The translations under genes were made by a program, and so were the position numbers. From Myxococcota bacterium (GTDB taxonomy: Bacteria > Myxococcota_A > Polyangia > JAAYKL01), in the NCBI GenBank assembly GCA_030065855.1, contig JASJCT010000073.1, forward strand, positions 1 to 47,245: DNA of 47,245 nt. The letters are read 5' to 3'. Of the stretch, positions 36,865 through 45,782 are shown one piece after another (position 1 is the first letter of the stretch; each line of letters begins with the position of its first letter). Below the pieces are notes generated by a model. It did no database searches and was not told the DNA's origin. It was given only the letters and a program-made list of their open reading frames with translations.

Positions 36865-36900
36865 CCCTTTCCCTCGCAGGAAAGGGGCTGGGGGGATGGG
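36865..36900. repeat. REP-like G/C-rich hairpin element
   Basis: CCCTTTCC and GGAAAGGG pair across a six-base loop, followed by GGCTGGGGGGATGGG. The organisation (C-run, G-run, a second G-run ending in GAT) resembles the elements at both window ends, though the sequence is not the same. The rest of the gap up to 37080 is AT-rich and shows no gene. Confidence 0.45.
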
Positions 36901-37037
36901 TTTGCCCTCAAAAGGGCCATTTGGGTATGGAAATTACGAGGCGCTCATCCACTGTTTGGTGTGTGAATGATATTATGTCGTCCAAAAACGCATTTTTATG
37001 AACTTATTAACAGTTTTAAGAAATTATTATTAATAAA

Positions 37038-37066
37038 TTGACATAAATAATTTGTTATAGTAATCA
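37038..37066 (+). promoter_or_regulatory. Candidate promoter for the class II synthetase gene
   Basis: TTGACA (37038-37043) is followed after 17 bases by TAATCA (37061-37066), in a very AT-rich segment. The -35 box is a consensus match; the -10 is weak. The start codon is about 64 bases further on. Confidence 0.35.
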
Positions 37067-37129
37067 TATTGTCACAGAAAAATGTCTCCCAAAATCAGAG
37101 CGGGGTATCGCGCGACACAGGAGAAAAAA

Positions 37130-38206
37130 ATGACAGAAATTCAAAGCAGACAGGCTGGTATTGGCAAGCGACACGTGCCATTGACCCTGGGTGTTCAACG
37201 CATTGAGCCGGTTAATTTGGACGACCCCCACGTATTGGCAGCGCTGGAGCAGGTGCGTCAGGCGCTGGTCAATCCGCGGCTGCGGAAGATCCTCGAGATT
37301 CGGACGGCAATTCAGCATTTTTTATGTTCAGAGCTGATTGCAAGGGGGTATGTGCACCCACCGATTTACATGCTCGCCGGGTGCACAGATCCGCTCAATC
37401 ACTGGACCTATCCAGCGCGCATCAACTACTATGGAGCTGAGGTGTCGGTCACCCAATCGCTGATCCTACAAAAAATCCTGATGGTCATGCTCTCCGAGGC
37501 GGGCAAGGTCTTTTGGGCCTCGCCCAATGTGCGGATGGAGATGCGCATCGGCCGAAAGGACTACAAGTACACCAGTGAATTCATGCAGGTCGACTTTGAA
37601 AAGCGGGACGCCACCTACGAGGAGATGATCGGCGTGATTTCTGAGCTGATGCAGCGGCTCTACGCCTATCTGAACGACAGCCATGGCCAAACGATCGAAG
37701 CACTCAGAGGTGCACCATTGCACGACGTGAGCGATGGTCTCACTATCTTCGACGCTGCTGAGGTCAAGCAGGCCCAAGGCTTGCCAGACGACGACGCTGT
37801 GGAAAAATGGGCTGCCAAGCAAGTGGGTGAAACGCCGTTCCTCATCGTCAATCTCAAGCGCGAAGCCTATGATTGTTATGATAGCGCCCTGGGGCGATTT
37901 TTGAACTACGATGTGGTGATACCGCCGTTTGGGGACAACCCCTATCCCATCGAGTGTCTATCTGGTGCTGAGCGAACCCGCTCCATCGGGGATTTGGAGC
38001 AGCGCATGATGGATCTCAAATACCCGCTCGCCTATTTTGCCCCGTTTTTCGAGTTGTTTTCCTCTCTAGACGAAAACGGTGGAAAGATCACCTGCGCAGG
38101 GGCGGGGTTTGGCATCGAGCGGCTGACATTCGCCATATTGGGCCTAAAAGACGTGCACGAGGTTTATCCCTTCCCGAGAATGGCCGAGGCAAAAATAGCG
38201 ATTTAA
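37130..38206 (+). CDS. Stand-alone class II synthetase core, candidate archaeal-type asparagine synthetase
   Basis: 358 residues from the ATG at 37130 (ACAGGAG upstream); an ATG at 37082 in frame lacks such a signal. The protein is a class II aminoacyl-tRNA-synthetase catalytic domain of the Asp/Asn branch: EVSVTQSLILQK (about 104-115), motif 2 around VRMEMRIGRKDYKYTSEFMQ, and motif 3 GAGFGIERL (324-332), then LGLKDVHEVYPFPR. The N-terminal tRNA anticodon-binding domain of AspRS and AsnRS is missing. Archaeal AsnRS-related proteins of this build make asparagine from aspartate, ATP and ammonia or glutamine nitrogen, which is my favoured role. An amide ligase in specialised metabolism is the alternative. 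Confidence 0.75.
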   Translation: MTEIQSRQAGIGKRHVPLTLGVQRIEPVNLDDPHVLAALEQVRQALVNPRLRKILEIRTAIQHFLCSELIARGYVHPPIYMLAGCTDPLNHWTYPARINYYGAEVSVTQSLILQKILMVMLSEAGKVFWASPNVRMEMRIGRKDYKYTSEFMQVDFEKRDATYEEMIGVISELMQRLYAYLNDSHGQTIEALRGAPLHDVSDGLTIFDAAEVKQAQGLPDDDAVEKWAAKQVGETPFLIVNLKREAYDCYDSALGRFLNYDVVIPPFGDNPYPIECLSGAERTRSIGDLEQRMMDLKYPLAYFAPFFELFSSLDENGGKITCAGAGFGIERLTFAILGLKDVHEVYPFPRMAEAKIAI

Positions 38207-38347
38207 CCCCTGTTGTTGGATATTTGACAATCCATCATTTCTGAAATGATTCCGCCTAGTTGAAAATTATTTACTAGCGGTGTATTTATATTGATTCTTG
38301 CAAGTGGTATAGTCAGTTGCTTTTAAACTGGTAAAAGGAGGAATTAA

Positions 38348-39412
38348 GTGGAGAAGTATTTAACAAGACAACTGTTAACCCTTTGCATCACAGTACTACT
38401 GATCAGCCAACTCGGATGTGGTGGATCCGATGACGGCGGTGGAACAGACGCGGATACCGACTCTGACACAGATGGTGATTCGGATACCGACACAGATGCG
38501 GATTCTGACACAGATACGGATTCAGACACGGATACAGATTCGGACACGGATACAGATTCGGACACGGATACAGATTCGGACACGGATACAGACACAGACA
38601 CGGACACAGACACGGATACGGACACCGATACTGACATAGATACGGATACCGATACTGACACAGATACCGATACTGATACTGACACAGATACAGAAGCTGA
38701 CCCGCTTGAGGGAAAGTGGGCATTACTGGCAAAGCAGGTATCCATCACCGAATACGGTGGCCTTGTGGGGGATGTTAAAGCGACAACGCGACTCTACATG
38801 CTTTTAACGGTTTCCAATACTGGAACCAATACTTATAACGGCGTGTCAAAATTATGCTTTATGGAGAATGTAGCAGAGGCTTCAAACGCTGCAGAATTGA
38901 CCTATCCTGACGGTTTCTTCGACGCGATTACCTTGGCAGACAGACCATTCACCTTGGACGGCGACACAGTGACCCAGGCCAAAACTTGGGATCTGGCCGG
39001 CCTTGATCGGGACGCCTTTACCAATGTCGCCACCGACCCGCTGCCGGAAACAGGCTCTGGCGATGAAGATCCTAGGGTGATCGATGCGGATAACGACGGC
39101 AACCCAGGTGTGACCGTGCACACCAAGTTCGGTATCTTTATCGACGCCGACCTATATATTATCCAGCGCTCATGGACAGAGATCACGGCTCAATTGGAAA
39201 ACAACGAAAAGCTGATCGGCCCGCTCAAATTTGGTAACGAGCAGGTTGTACTCGGCAATGATGGCCCTGGTGGCCAAACGGCCGAAAATATCTCAGATGG
39301 TGCTGTGGTGGTGGCTCAAGAAGACGAAAGCGAGGCTGAGGGCGTCAAAGTGTTAGACGGCTATACCTGCGAAGAACTAATCGTCAATATCGACAATCTC
39401 TTTACGATTTAA
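38348..39412 (+). CDS. Asp-Thr repeat lipoprotein, tandem paralogue 1
   Basis: 354 residues starting with GTG, preceded by AAAGGAGG. The lipobox is LLISQLGC (Cys about 23), then GGSDDGGG, an ~84-residue Asp-Thr/Ser linker, and a ~230-residue C-terminal domain. That domain begins GKWALLAKQVSITEYGGLVG, has a conserved DLAGLDRDAFTNVATDPLP block and DADNDGNPGVTVHTKFG, and ends GYTCEELIVNIDNLFTI. The DxDNDGxPG segment looks like a calcium-binding loop. The family is unknown to me. The protein should be lipid-anchored with its globular domain held away from the membrane by the acidic stalk. Confidence 0.8.
   Translation: MEKYLTRQLLTLCITVLLISQLGCGGSDDGGGTDADTDSDTDGDSDTDTDADSDTDTDSDTDTDSDTDTDSDTDTDSDTDTDTDTDTDTDTDTDTDIDTDTDTDTDTDTDTDTDTEADPLEGKWALLAKQVSITEYGGLVGDVKATTRLYMLLTVSNTGTNTYNGVSKLCFMENVAEASNAAELTYPDGFFDAITLADRPFTLDGDTVTQAKTWDLAGLDRDAFTNVATDPLPETGSGDEDPRVIDADNDGNPGVTVHTKFGIFIDADLYIIQRSWTEITAQLENNEKLIGPLKFGNEQVVLGNDGPGGQTAENISDGAVVVAQEDESEAEGVKVLDGYTCEELIVNIDNLFTI
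38446..38697 (+). repeat. Asp-Thr/Ser coding minisatellite, 18-bp units
   Basis: Degenerate GAYACN hexamers; at least three near-identical 18-bp units (38519-38572) encode DSDTDT. Gain or loss of units keeps the frame. Confidence 0.8.
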
Positions 39413-39570
39413 CACCCACCCCATAAATTTCTTGCCCAAGCCCCTCTGGTAAAATCTGAAAATCTATATTGTTTGAAAAAAAAATGTGATAAATCTGAAA
39501 TTTATTATTCACCAAACATATGACTGCTGTTATAAATAGCTGTTCAATCCCTGATGCTAGGAGGAATCAA

Positions 39571-40593
39571 ATGAATAAGTATTGGATGAACCAGCTATGG
39601 ACAGTTTTAATCGCGACACTGCTGATCAGCCAAATCAACTGCGGTGGATCCGATGACGGTGGGGGAACAGACGGGGATACCGACACCGACACCGACACGG
39701 ACGCAGATACGGATTCGGACACGGACGCAGACACGGATTCGGACACGGACACAGACACGGATTCGGACACGGACACAGACACGGATTCGGACACGGACAC
39801 AGACACGGATTCAGACACGGACACAGACACGGACACAGACACAGATTCGGACACAGATACAGACACTGACACCGAAGAAGATCCACTGGAGGGAAAGTGG
39901 GCATTGCAGGCAAAACAAGTGGCCACCACCGAGTACGGGGGCCTCGTCGGTAATGTCAAAGGCACAACGAGAATTTACATGATCCAGACGGTCACTAAGG
40001 CTGGAGCCAATACCTATAAAGGCGTGGGTGATTTTTGCCTGACAACGAACGATAGCGAAGACGATTCAGAACTGACGTTTCCAGATGAATTTGCAGGCGG
40101 GGTTACCCTGGTGGATAGGGAATTCACTGTAGAGGGCGACCAATTTTCCCAGCCCAAAGTATGGGATTTGGTAGGGCTGGATCGGGATGCCTTTACCAAT
40201 ATTGAAACCGAAGACTTGCCCGCTACCGGGTCGGGTAACAGCGATCCAAGGGTGATAGATGGGGAAAACGACGGCAACCCAGGTTTGACCGTGCATACCA
40301 AGTTTGGCCTTTTAATCGATTCCGACATTTACATCGTCCAGCGATCGTGGACACAGATAGACGCCACAATAGAAAACAATGCAAAACTGATCGGCCCGCT
40401 CAAATTCGGATCTGAAGAGGTAGTGCTCGGCTTTGATGAAGAAGGCACAGGCGGCCAGCTCGCCCAGAATGTCTCTGACGGTGCCGTGGTCGTGCCCCAT
40501 GAGGATGAGAGCGAAGCCGAGGGCATCAAAGTGGCAGACGACTATACCTGCGAAGACCTTATCGACAATATCGATAGTCTATTTACGATTTAG
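39571..40593 (+). CDS. Asp-Thr repeat lipoprotein, tandem paralogue 2
   Basis: 340 residues from the ATG at 39571 (AGGAGG upstream); the frame is open 51 bases earlier without a signal. Lipobox LLISQINC, GGSDDGGG, then an Asp-Thr/Ser linker and a C-terminal domain clearly homologous to the neighbours: GKWALQAKQVATTEYGGLVG, DLVGLDRDAFTNIE, DGENDGNPGLTVHTKFG, and DYTCEDLIDNIDSLFTI at the end. It is closest to paralogue 1 in the N-terminal half of the domain and to paralogue 3 at the C-terminus. Function unknown; surface-exposed lipoprotein expected. Confidence 0.8.
   Translation: MNKYWMNQLWTVLIATLLISQINCGGSDDGGGTDGDTDTDTDTDADTDSDTDADTDSDTDTDTDSDTDTDTDSDTDTDTDSDTDTDTDTDTDSDTDTDTDTEEDPLEGKWALQAKQVATTEYGGLVGNVKGTTRIYMIQTVTKAGANTYKGVGDFCLTTNDSEDDSELTFPDEFAGGVTLVDREFTVEGDQFSQPKVWDLVGLDRDAFTNIETEDLPATGSGNSDPRVIDGENDGNPGLTVHTKFGLLIDSDIYIVQRSWTQIDATIENNAKLIGPLKFGSEEVVLGFDEEGTGGQLAQNVSDGAVVVPHEDESEAEGIKVADDYTCEDLIDNIDSLFTI
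39669..39873 (+). repeat. Asp-Thr/Ser coding minisatellite, 24-bp units
   Basis: Four consecutive 24-bp units (39712-39807) encode DSDTDTDT, nearly identical to one another, within a longer GAYACN tract. Confidence 0.85.
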
Positions 40594-40702
40594 CATCCAT
40601 TCCGGAAACGCCTCCCTGTCTTACCTCCGCACGGAAGAAGGTATCAAAATCAAAAAGCCCGAGGATTCAGGCATGGTTGCCTCGCCTTTCCCCTTTCTTA
40701 TT

Positions 40703-40891
40703 TGAAAACAAAAATTGTCTCAAAAGATTCAATAAAAATAATAATAGCAAACAACTAAGGCCATTAATTGGATGTTCAACATGTGGAGCAATTAGGAGAG
40801 ATAATATATAAACAGGCAGGCTAAGGTAACGAACTTCGGCGTCTAATCCTTTCTTTGTCTATCTGAAAACAAAAATTGTCTCAAAAGATTC
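40703..40891 (+). repeat. 28-bp direct repeat upstream of paralogue 3
   Basis: An identical 28-base sequence (beginning TGAAAACAAAAATTGTC) lies at 40703-40730 and 40864-40891. The intervening ~130 bases are AT-rich and hold no gene. This accounts for most of the ~370-base gap between paralogues 2 and 3; duplicated upstream region or scar of a lost paralogue are both possible. Confidence 0.75.
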
Positions 40892-40965
40892 TGTAAATAT
40901 ATTTGCAGTAAACAGATGTAACTGTGCGAATGACTGCACAACGTGGGAACCAAAGGAGGAATCAA

Positions 40966-41973
40966 ATGAACAAGAAATGGACGAAGCAATTGTGGACACT
41001 TCTACTCGCAGCACTGCTTGCCAGCCAAATCGGCTGTGGTGGATCTGATGACGACCCCAGCGGATCTGACGGTGATACGGACGCAGACACAGACACAGAT
41101 TCAGACACAGACACAGACACGGATTCAGACACAGACACAGATACAGATTCAGACACAGACACAGACACAGATTCAGACACAGACACAGACACAGATTCAG
41201 ACACAGACACAGATACGGATTCCGACACAGACACAGATTCAGACACCGATACGGAGGAAGACTCATTTACTGGAAAATGGGTGCTGCAGGCAAGACAAGT
41301 CTCCATGGTTAAATATCCAATTATTGTCGAAGAAGTTAAGGAAACAAGACGGGTTTACATGCTTCAGGATATCAGCAAAACCGGTGCAAATACCTATAAA
41401 GGTGTCGGCGAATTTTGCCTAGTAACCAACGAGGCCGAAGGGACTGGGGCTATAGACTTGACCTTCCCAGAAGCATTTCCCGGAGGGGTTACCCTAGTGG
41501 ATAGGGAATTAATTTTGAATGGGGACCAGGTTTCCCAGCCGAGGACGTATGATCTGGTGGGCCTGGATCGGGATGCCTTTACCGACGTTGCAACCGAACC
41601 GCTCCCGGATCCAGGATCAGGAAGCACCGACCCCAGGGTGATAGATGGGGATAATGACGGAGACCCTGGCATGACCGTGCATGCCAAGTACGGCATTATT
41701 GTCGATGCGAATCTCTTTATTATTTATCGGTTATGGACGGAGATGGATGCGACATTAGAATCTGACGAAAAAATGATCGGCCCCCTCAGATTTGTCAACG
41801 AAGAAGTGATTGTGGGCTTTGACGGCACTGGCGGTCAAACAGCCCAAGATATGGCAAGTGAGGCCGTGTACACACCCGTTGACGATGAAAGCAAGGCCGA
41901 AGGCATCAAAGTGGCAGACGACTATACCTGCGAAGATCTCATCGACAATATCGATGATCTATTTAGTATTTAG
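40966..41973 (+). CDS. Asp-Thr repeat lipoprotein, tandem paralogue 3
   Basis: 335 residues from the ATG at 40966 (AAAGGAGG upstream). Lipobox LLASQIGC, then GGSDDDPSG, a long Asp-Thr/Ser linker, and the same C-terminal domain as its two neighbours: GKWVLQARQVSM, DLVGLDRDAFTDVATEPLP, DGDNDGDPGMTVHAKYG, and DYTCEDLIDNIDDLFSI. It is the most diverged copy in the first part of the domain (KYPIIVEEVKETRRVYML). Its last 15 bases overlap the 3' end of the convergent M14 peptidase gene. Function unknown. Confidence 0.8.
   Translation: MNKKWTKQLWTLLLAALLASQIGCGGSDDDPSGSDGDTDADTDTDSDTDTDTDSDTDTDTDSDTDTDTDSDTDTDTDSDTDTDTDSDTDTDSDTDTEEDSFTGKWVLQARQVSMVKYPIIVEEVKETRRVYMLQDISKTGANTYKGVGEFCLVTNEAEGTGAIDLTFPEAFPGGVTLVDRELILNGDQVSQPRTYDLVGLDRDAFTDVATEPLPDPGSGSTDPRVIDGDNDGDPGMTVHAKYGIIVDANLFIIYRLWTEMDATLESDEKMIGPLRFVNEEVIVGFDGTGGQTAQDMASEAVYTPVDDESKAEGIKVADDYTCEDLIDNIDDLFSI
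41072..41253 (+). repeat. Asp-Thr/Ser coding minisatellite, 24-bp units
   Basis: Five 24-bp units (41098-41217) encode DSDTDTDT, with GATTC at exact 24-base steps, followed by a shorter irregular unit. Confidence 0.85.
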
Positions 41974-43767
41974 CATCCACTGCAAAAGCCGGTTTACACC
42001 CCCTCTTGTGTGGGATTGACCCGCGACCCTGCACCCACAACCAGTATCATCTGAAATGTAGTCCGCGCTATCACCATCGCTGTCGCTGTCTGAGTCACTG
42101 TCACTGTCGCTATCAGAGTCACTATCACTATCTGAGTCGCCATCGCTATCGCCATCAGAGTCACTGTCGCTATCAGAGTCGCTGTCACCGTCGCTATCAG
42201 AATCACTGTCGCTATCTCCGTCACTGTCTGAATCCGAATCGGTGTCGCTATCAGCGTCAGTGTCGGCGTCTGTGTCTATATCTGTGTCAGTATCGGCGTC
42301 AGTGTCAGTATCTGTGCCTGTATCGGTATCTGGCTCGCCAAACTCGACATCCACGATTGTTTGGTCATCTTCAGTAACGACAATGCCTGTCTCGACAATC
42401 TCCTCACCATCGTACGTGTAGGTAATGGTGTAGGTGCCGGGTTCGAGCATTCTAAAGTACCCCCCATACATCTCGTCGCTCTCAAACGGATTCCGAATAT
42501 CGCTAATCCCGTCGATGCCTTCGACCGATACGGTTGCCACGACCGGCTCCCCATTATTTGTGATGTTGCCGGTGACCGTTGCATAATGAACGCGGTTTAG
42601 CAACTTTAACGCAGGTTCTAAATTTTTCGAACATAGGCCTTCCAAGCTCGAGGCATTTGGAGAGTGGGATTGACCGAGCTCTACCCCATAATAAAAGGCT
42701 CCATACTCGCCATAGTAATAGTCGGCACTGCCGCCTTGGACGTTGCCAAAAAAGCTGGTAATGCTGCCCGATCTGTAGCCAGCGTCCTGTGCCATGTCAT
42801 CTGAGAGTTCCTCAATGACGTCAATATCTTCTACGTCCTGGGAGGTATGGGCCCAGGGATACATGTACATCTCACCGAACGTATGGTAGTCGATCCCGGC
42901 CACGACGTGGTTTCGCTTGTCAAATAACTCGTACACGAGCAGTTGTGTCTCCTTTTGCGTAAGGCCATCTTTATTCCAAGACGTGGGGAAATCCCGATTT
43001 AAGTCAGCGCCGGTTGCATTTCCGCGCGTGCCTCTGTCGTGCCCATAGGGATTAATGATGGGAACGAACCACATCTGGGTATTGTCGATGAGGTGTTTGA
43101 TAGATGCGTCTGACTGGTTATCCAGGATATGGTTGATGATATACATCACCATCTCTGGCCCTGGGTATTCGTTTCCATGAATGCCGCCCGTGATGATCAC
43201 CGATGGCTCGTCCTCTTCTGGGTCCACGTTATCGGATATTTTTAATGCCCAGAGCTTTTTTTGGCCGTCTGATACAGTCCCCAGATCGTGGAGAGCGCAG
43301 ATGTCGGGATGCGTATCCACAAAGAGCTCCAGCTCTGCTAACATAGATTCATATGTGTGGTATTCGAGGCGTCCACGCTCATCCCGTTGCGCGAGCATTT
43401 CCTCAACTTGCGCGCGGGTTTGCAATACGGTGACGGACATTGCGCCATCTGCGATGAGCGAGCTGAATTGATTGATCAGTCTATCAAACTGCTTCTGGGT
43501 GACGAATACATCAACAGACTGGGCATTGATTGCATCCACGATGGTGGGCATTTGTGCAATCTCATCCAGAGCAGCCGCAGGTGCTTGGATCCGGATACTT
43601 GCTGGAAAAATACGGTTCGTTTGAAGCGGTGCGGAAACGTCCTCAACGTGGCTGATCACCGCGGCATCCTCTGTGCGCGGCTCACACCCCAGACCCACCA
43701 CCAATGGAATGAGTAAAGCGAACTGACCAAATGCCGAATAATAGCCCGAAAAGTAACGCAATTTCAT
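41959..43767 (-). CDS. M14-family zinc carboxypeptidase lipoprotein with Asp-Ser tail and truncated sorting signal
   Basis: 602 residues. Lipobox VVGLGC (Cys28). The M14 catalytic domain (~130-390) shows zinc ligands His197 and Glu200 (HGNE) and His295 (DYHTFGE), substrate Asn257-Arg258 (DLNRDFP) and the general base Glu363 (YGVELGQS). It should therefore be active, removing C-terminal residues from peptides outside the cell. A prealbumin-like domain (~395-475) follows, then a ~90-residue Asp-Thr to Asp-Ser repeat (479-567). The end has DDTGCGCR (573-580), the start of a MYXO-CTERM-like sorting tag, but the membrane helix and Arg cluster that should follow are missing. GAGGAAAGGA precedes the ATG. 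It overlaps the 3' end of lipoprotein paralogue 3. Confidence 0.88.
   Translation of the reverse strand: MKLRYFSGYYSAFGQFALLIPLVVGLGCEPRTEDAAVISHVEDVSAPLQTNRIFPASIRIQAPAAALDEIAQMPTIVDAINAQSVDVFVTQKQFDRLINQFSSLIADGAMSVTVLQTRAQVEEMLAQRDERGRLEYHTYESMLAELELFVDTHPDICALHDLGTVSDGQKKLWALKISDNVDPEEDEPSVIITGGIHGNEYPGPEMVMYIINHILDNQSDASIKHLIDNTQMWFVPIINPYGHDRGTRGNATGADLNRDFPTSWNKDGLTQKETQLLVYELFDKRNHVVAGIDYHTFGEMYMYPWAHTSQDVEDIDVIEELSDDMAQDAGYRSGSITSFFGNVQGGSADYYYGEYGAFYYGVELGQSHSPNASSLEGLCSKNLEPALKLLNRVHYATVTGNITNNGEPVVATVSVEGIDGISDIRNPFESDEMYGGYFRMLEPGTYTITYTYDGEEIVETGIVVTEDDQTIVDVEFGEPDTDTGTDTDTDADTDTDIDTDADTDADSDTDSDSDSDGDSDSDSDSDGDSDSDSDSDSDGDSDGDSDSDSDSDSDSDSDSDSDSDGDSADYISDDTGCGCRVAGQSHTRGGVNRLLQWMLNTK
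42066..42333 (-). repeat. Asp-Ser/Asp-Thr coding repeat in the M14 peptidase gene
   Basis: Degenerate six-base units coding DS, DG and DT on the minus strand; more diverged than the lipoprotein minisatellites, so probably older. Confidence 0.8.
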
Positions 43768-44040
43768 GGGTTCATCCTTTCCTCAATAACAATCTTCTAA
43801 GAAGATGCCCCCATTTTTATAAATAATACAATATTGCATGATAGTTATATACATTAACTCATGGTATTATTGTTATACCATTGTGCTCTGGATATTGCAC
43901 CCTCAATTTGCGAAATTTTAGGAAAAACCGGTAATAAAGAAGAGGCACAGGAATGGGGTCATCTGATACCCACCCCGGGGCGTTTCATTAAAGAGAAGCC
44001 ACCTATCTGCCGATTATAATTAAGACATGGGTGGCACCTG

Positions 44041-44706
44041 GTGAGCAAAACGCGCAAGCATATCATTGCCCTCGAAAACGGGCAAAACCTGCAGATCCAA
44101 TTGGATACGCAAGCGGGTTCGATGAATACCCGAGGCAAGGTAATCTATGTGGGCAGTCATCACTTTCGCGTGAGATGCAAGTCCCGGTTACCTGTGCGAC
44201 GTTTGGAACCAAACCAGGACGTGAAGATTTCCTTGACCGAGCGCAAGGGCGTGTTGCCCATCACCACCCGTTTTGTCCGCGTGCTAGAAAAAGACCCCCG
44301 CGTGGTTATCTTGAGGTTGCCGACAGGTGAATGGCAGCGAAATCGGCGGGCCTTCTTTCGCGGTGAAATGGTGCGCGATATCACTGTCCTTCGCAGGGAC
44401 GGATCCCGGATACACGGTAAAACGATCAATGTAAGCGGCGGTGGTGCCCTCATTCACATTGGCAAGCCACTGAACATCCGGGAAGAAGTTCAGATAGCCA
44501 TCCTCTTCGACAACAAAGAGACCGTCACTGTCCGGGCGCGCGTGATCCGATTAAATGAATCGCCTGAAATGGATAAATTCGGGATTAAATTCGTAGATAT
44601 AACGAATCGGGATCGGAACTACATCTGCCGCCTGGTGCTCGTGGGTGAACTCGAGGGGCGACGAGCAGAGCTCAGGGAGCTCACAGGACGCACAGCACCC
44701 CGGTGA
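44041..44706 (+). CDS. PilZ-domain c-di-GMP receptor protein
   Basis: 221 residues. An N-terminal YcgR-like beta domain (~1-95) is followed by a PilZ domain with both c-di-GMP-binding motifs: RAFFR (103-107, the RxxxR element) and NVSGGG (130-135, the D/NxSxxG element). The remaining strands (VTVRARVIRLNE, KFGIKFVDI) fit. Such proteins change motility or surface behaviour when c-di-GMP is high. The GTG start has only a weak ribosome-binding site. No diguanylate cyclase or motility gene is nearby. The preceding 270 bases are AT-rich and hold no gene that I can see. Confidence 0.88.
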   Translation: MSKTRKHIIALENGQNLQIQLDTQAGSMNTRGKVIYVGSHHFRVRCKSRLPVRRLEPNQDVKISLTERKGVLPITTRFVRVLEKDPRVVILRLPTGEWQRNRRAFFRGEMVRDITVLRRDGSRIHGKTINVSGGGALIHIGKPLNIREEVQIAILFDNKETVTVRARVIRLNESPEMDKFGIKFVDITNRDRNYICRLVLVGELEGRRAELRELTGRTAPR

Positions 44707-44732
44707 GGGTTTCCAAAAAGGCCTCTATTGAT

Positions 44733-45782
44733 TCATCGGGCGCACCGGAAACCGGTGAGATTGCTCGAAGTCGTGGGGTCTAGCCCCTGGCGCTTGGCAC
44801 TGCGCATCAGGTCTATTGGGTGATACCAGGATCCCCCGCGAACCACCTTTGTGGCCCCGTCGGTCGGGCCTTGGGGATCTATCCATTCGTACTGGCTATC
44901 GCAGTTGGGTGGTGTGTAGTTATCGGTCTCTCTGGGGTCGCAATAGAAGAGCGGGTCATACCAGTCGTTGGTCCATTCCCATGCATTGCCCCCCATATCG
45001 GCCAGGCCGTATGGGCTTTCGCCCTCTGCCTCACCCACGGCTTGGGGCGAGCCCGCACACCCGGCGTAATTGGCGAGTGTACAATTCGGATCATTGCCAA
45101 AGGGATATGTCCAATAGGCAGCTGGACCGTGACCGTCATGGGGGCCCCGGGCAACGAATTCCCACTCTGCTTCTGTGGGCAGCCTGTACCCATCTCCGAT
45201 CCAGGCGCAATAAGCCTCAGCAGCGTGCCAACACACATCCACCACAGGCCGCTGCTCAGTGCCTGCCGGAGGCACACCGTTGTTCCAATCCTTGAGATAC
45301 GAGGCACTGCATTTTGTCTCAGCAGATGCGCCGTCCGGCGCCCAAGTGGGATCGCTCGTTACAAACGCCAGAAACTGGGCAGCCGTTACTTCGTAACGCA
45401 GCATGGAAAACCCACTAAAAGTCACGCGATGGGCAGGTTCCTCATCTTGCATACAGGATTCAGATGTGACTGTGGGGTCACAGCCGACAAATGCCGAACC
45501 GCCTTTGATCGAACAGACTTCAATATCATCGCCCAACTGGGGTGTGACCCAATGGTCGCAATCCACCAAAGAAACATCCGTGTCTGTATCTGCGTCTGAA
45601 TCCGAGTCTGTGTCCACATCGCCGTCCGTATCTGTGTCTATATCACTGTCGCTATCAGACGCATCAGGCGATTCCGAATCCGAGGTGCTGTCATCGATCG
45701 AGAAATCATCGATCCACACAGAGCACCCACATGTAAACGCAATGGCTGCGAGGCAGCGATACTTTGTTGTCAACGACCTCAT
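44733..45782 (-). CDS. FGE/SUMF1-fold lipoprotein without the FGE catalytic cysteines
   Basis: 349 residues from the ATG at 45782, which overlaps the stop of the preceding gene (ATGA). The N-terminus has a hydrophobic segment ending in a CGC that could serve as a lipoprotein cysteine, then an Asp-Ser/Thr linker (~30-70). The C-terminal domain is of the formylglycine-generating-enzyme type: GYRLPTEAEWEFVARG, GLADMGGNAWEWTNDWYD, KVVRGGSWYHP, and NLTGFRCAR at the end. The copper-binding cysteine pair of true FGE (between the GGSW block and the final motif) is absent here (IDLMRSAKRQG), so it is probably not a sulphatase-activating enzyme but one of the many non-catalytic or other-activity relatives. 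Confidence 0.8.
   Translation of the reverse strand: MRSLTTKYRCLAAIAFTCGCSVWIDDFSIDDSTSDSESPDASDSDSDIDTDTDGDVDTDSDSDADTDTDVSLVDCDHWVTPQLGDDIEVCSIKGGSAFVGCDPTVTSESCMQDEEPAHRVTFSGFSMLRYEVTAAQFLAFVTSDPTWAPDGASAETKCSASYLKDWNNGVPPAGTEQRPVVDVCWHAAEAYCAWIGDGYRLPTEAEWEFVARGPHDGHGPAAYWTYPFGNDPNCTLANYAGCAGSPQAVGEAEGESPYGLADMGGNAWEWTNDWYDPLFYCDPRETDNYTPPNCDSQYEWIDPQGPTDGATKVVRGGSWYHPIDLMRSAKRQGLDPTTSSNLTGFRCAR

Noticed and set aside
39712..41217. Regular 24-bp repeats as a CRISPR array
   Set aside because: Units are directly contiguous with no unique spacers and are coding; no cas genes are present.
44733..45782. True sulphatase-activating formylglycine-generating enzyme
   Set aside because: The cysteine pair of the active site is missing and no sulphatase gene is nearby.
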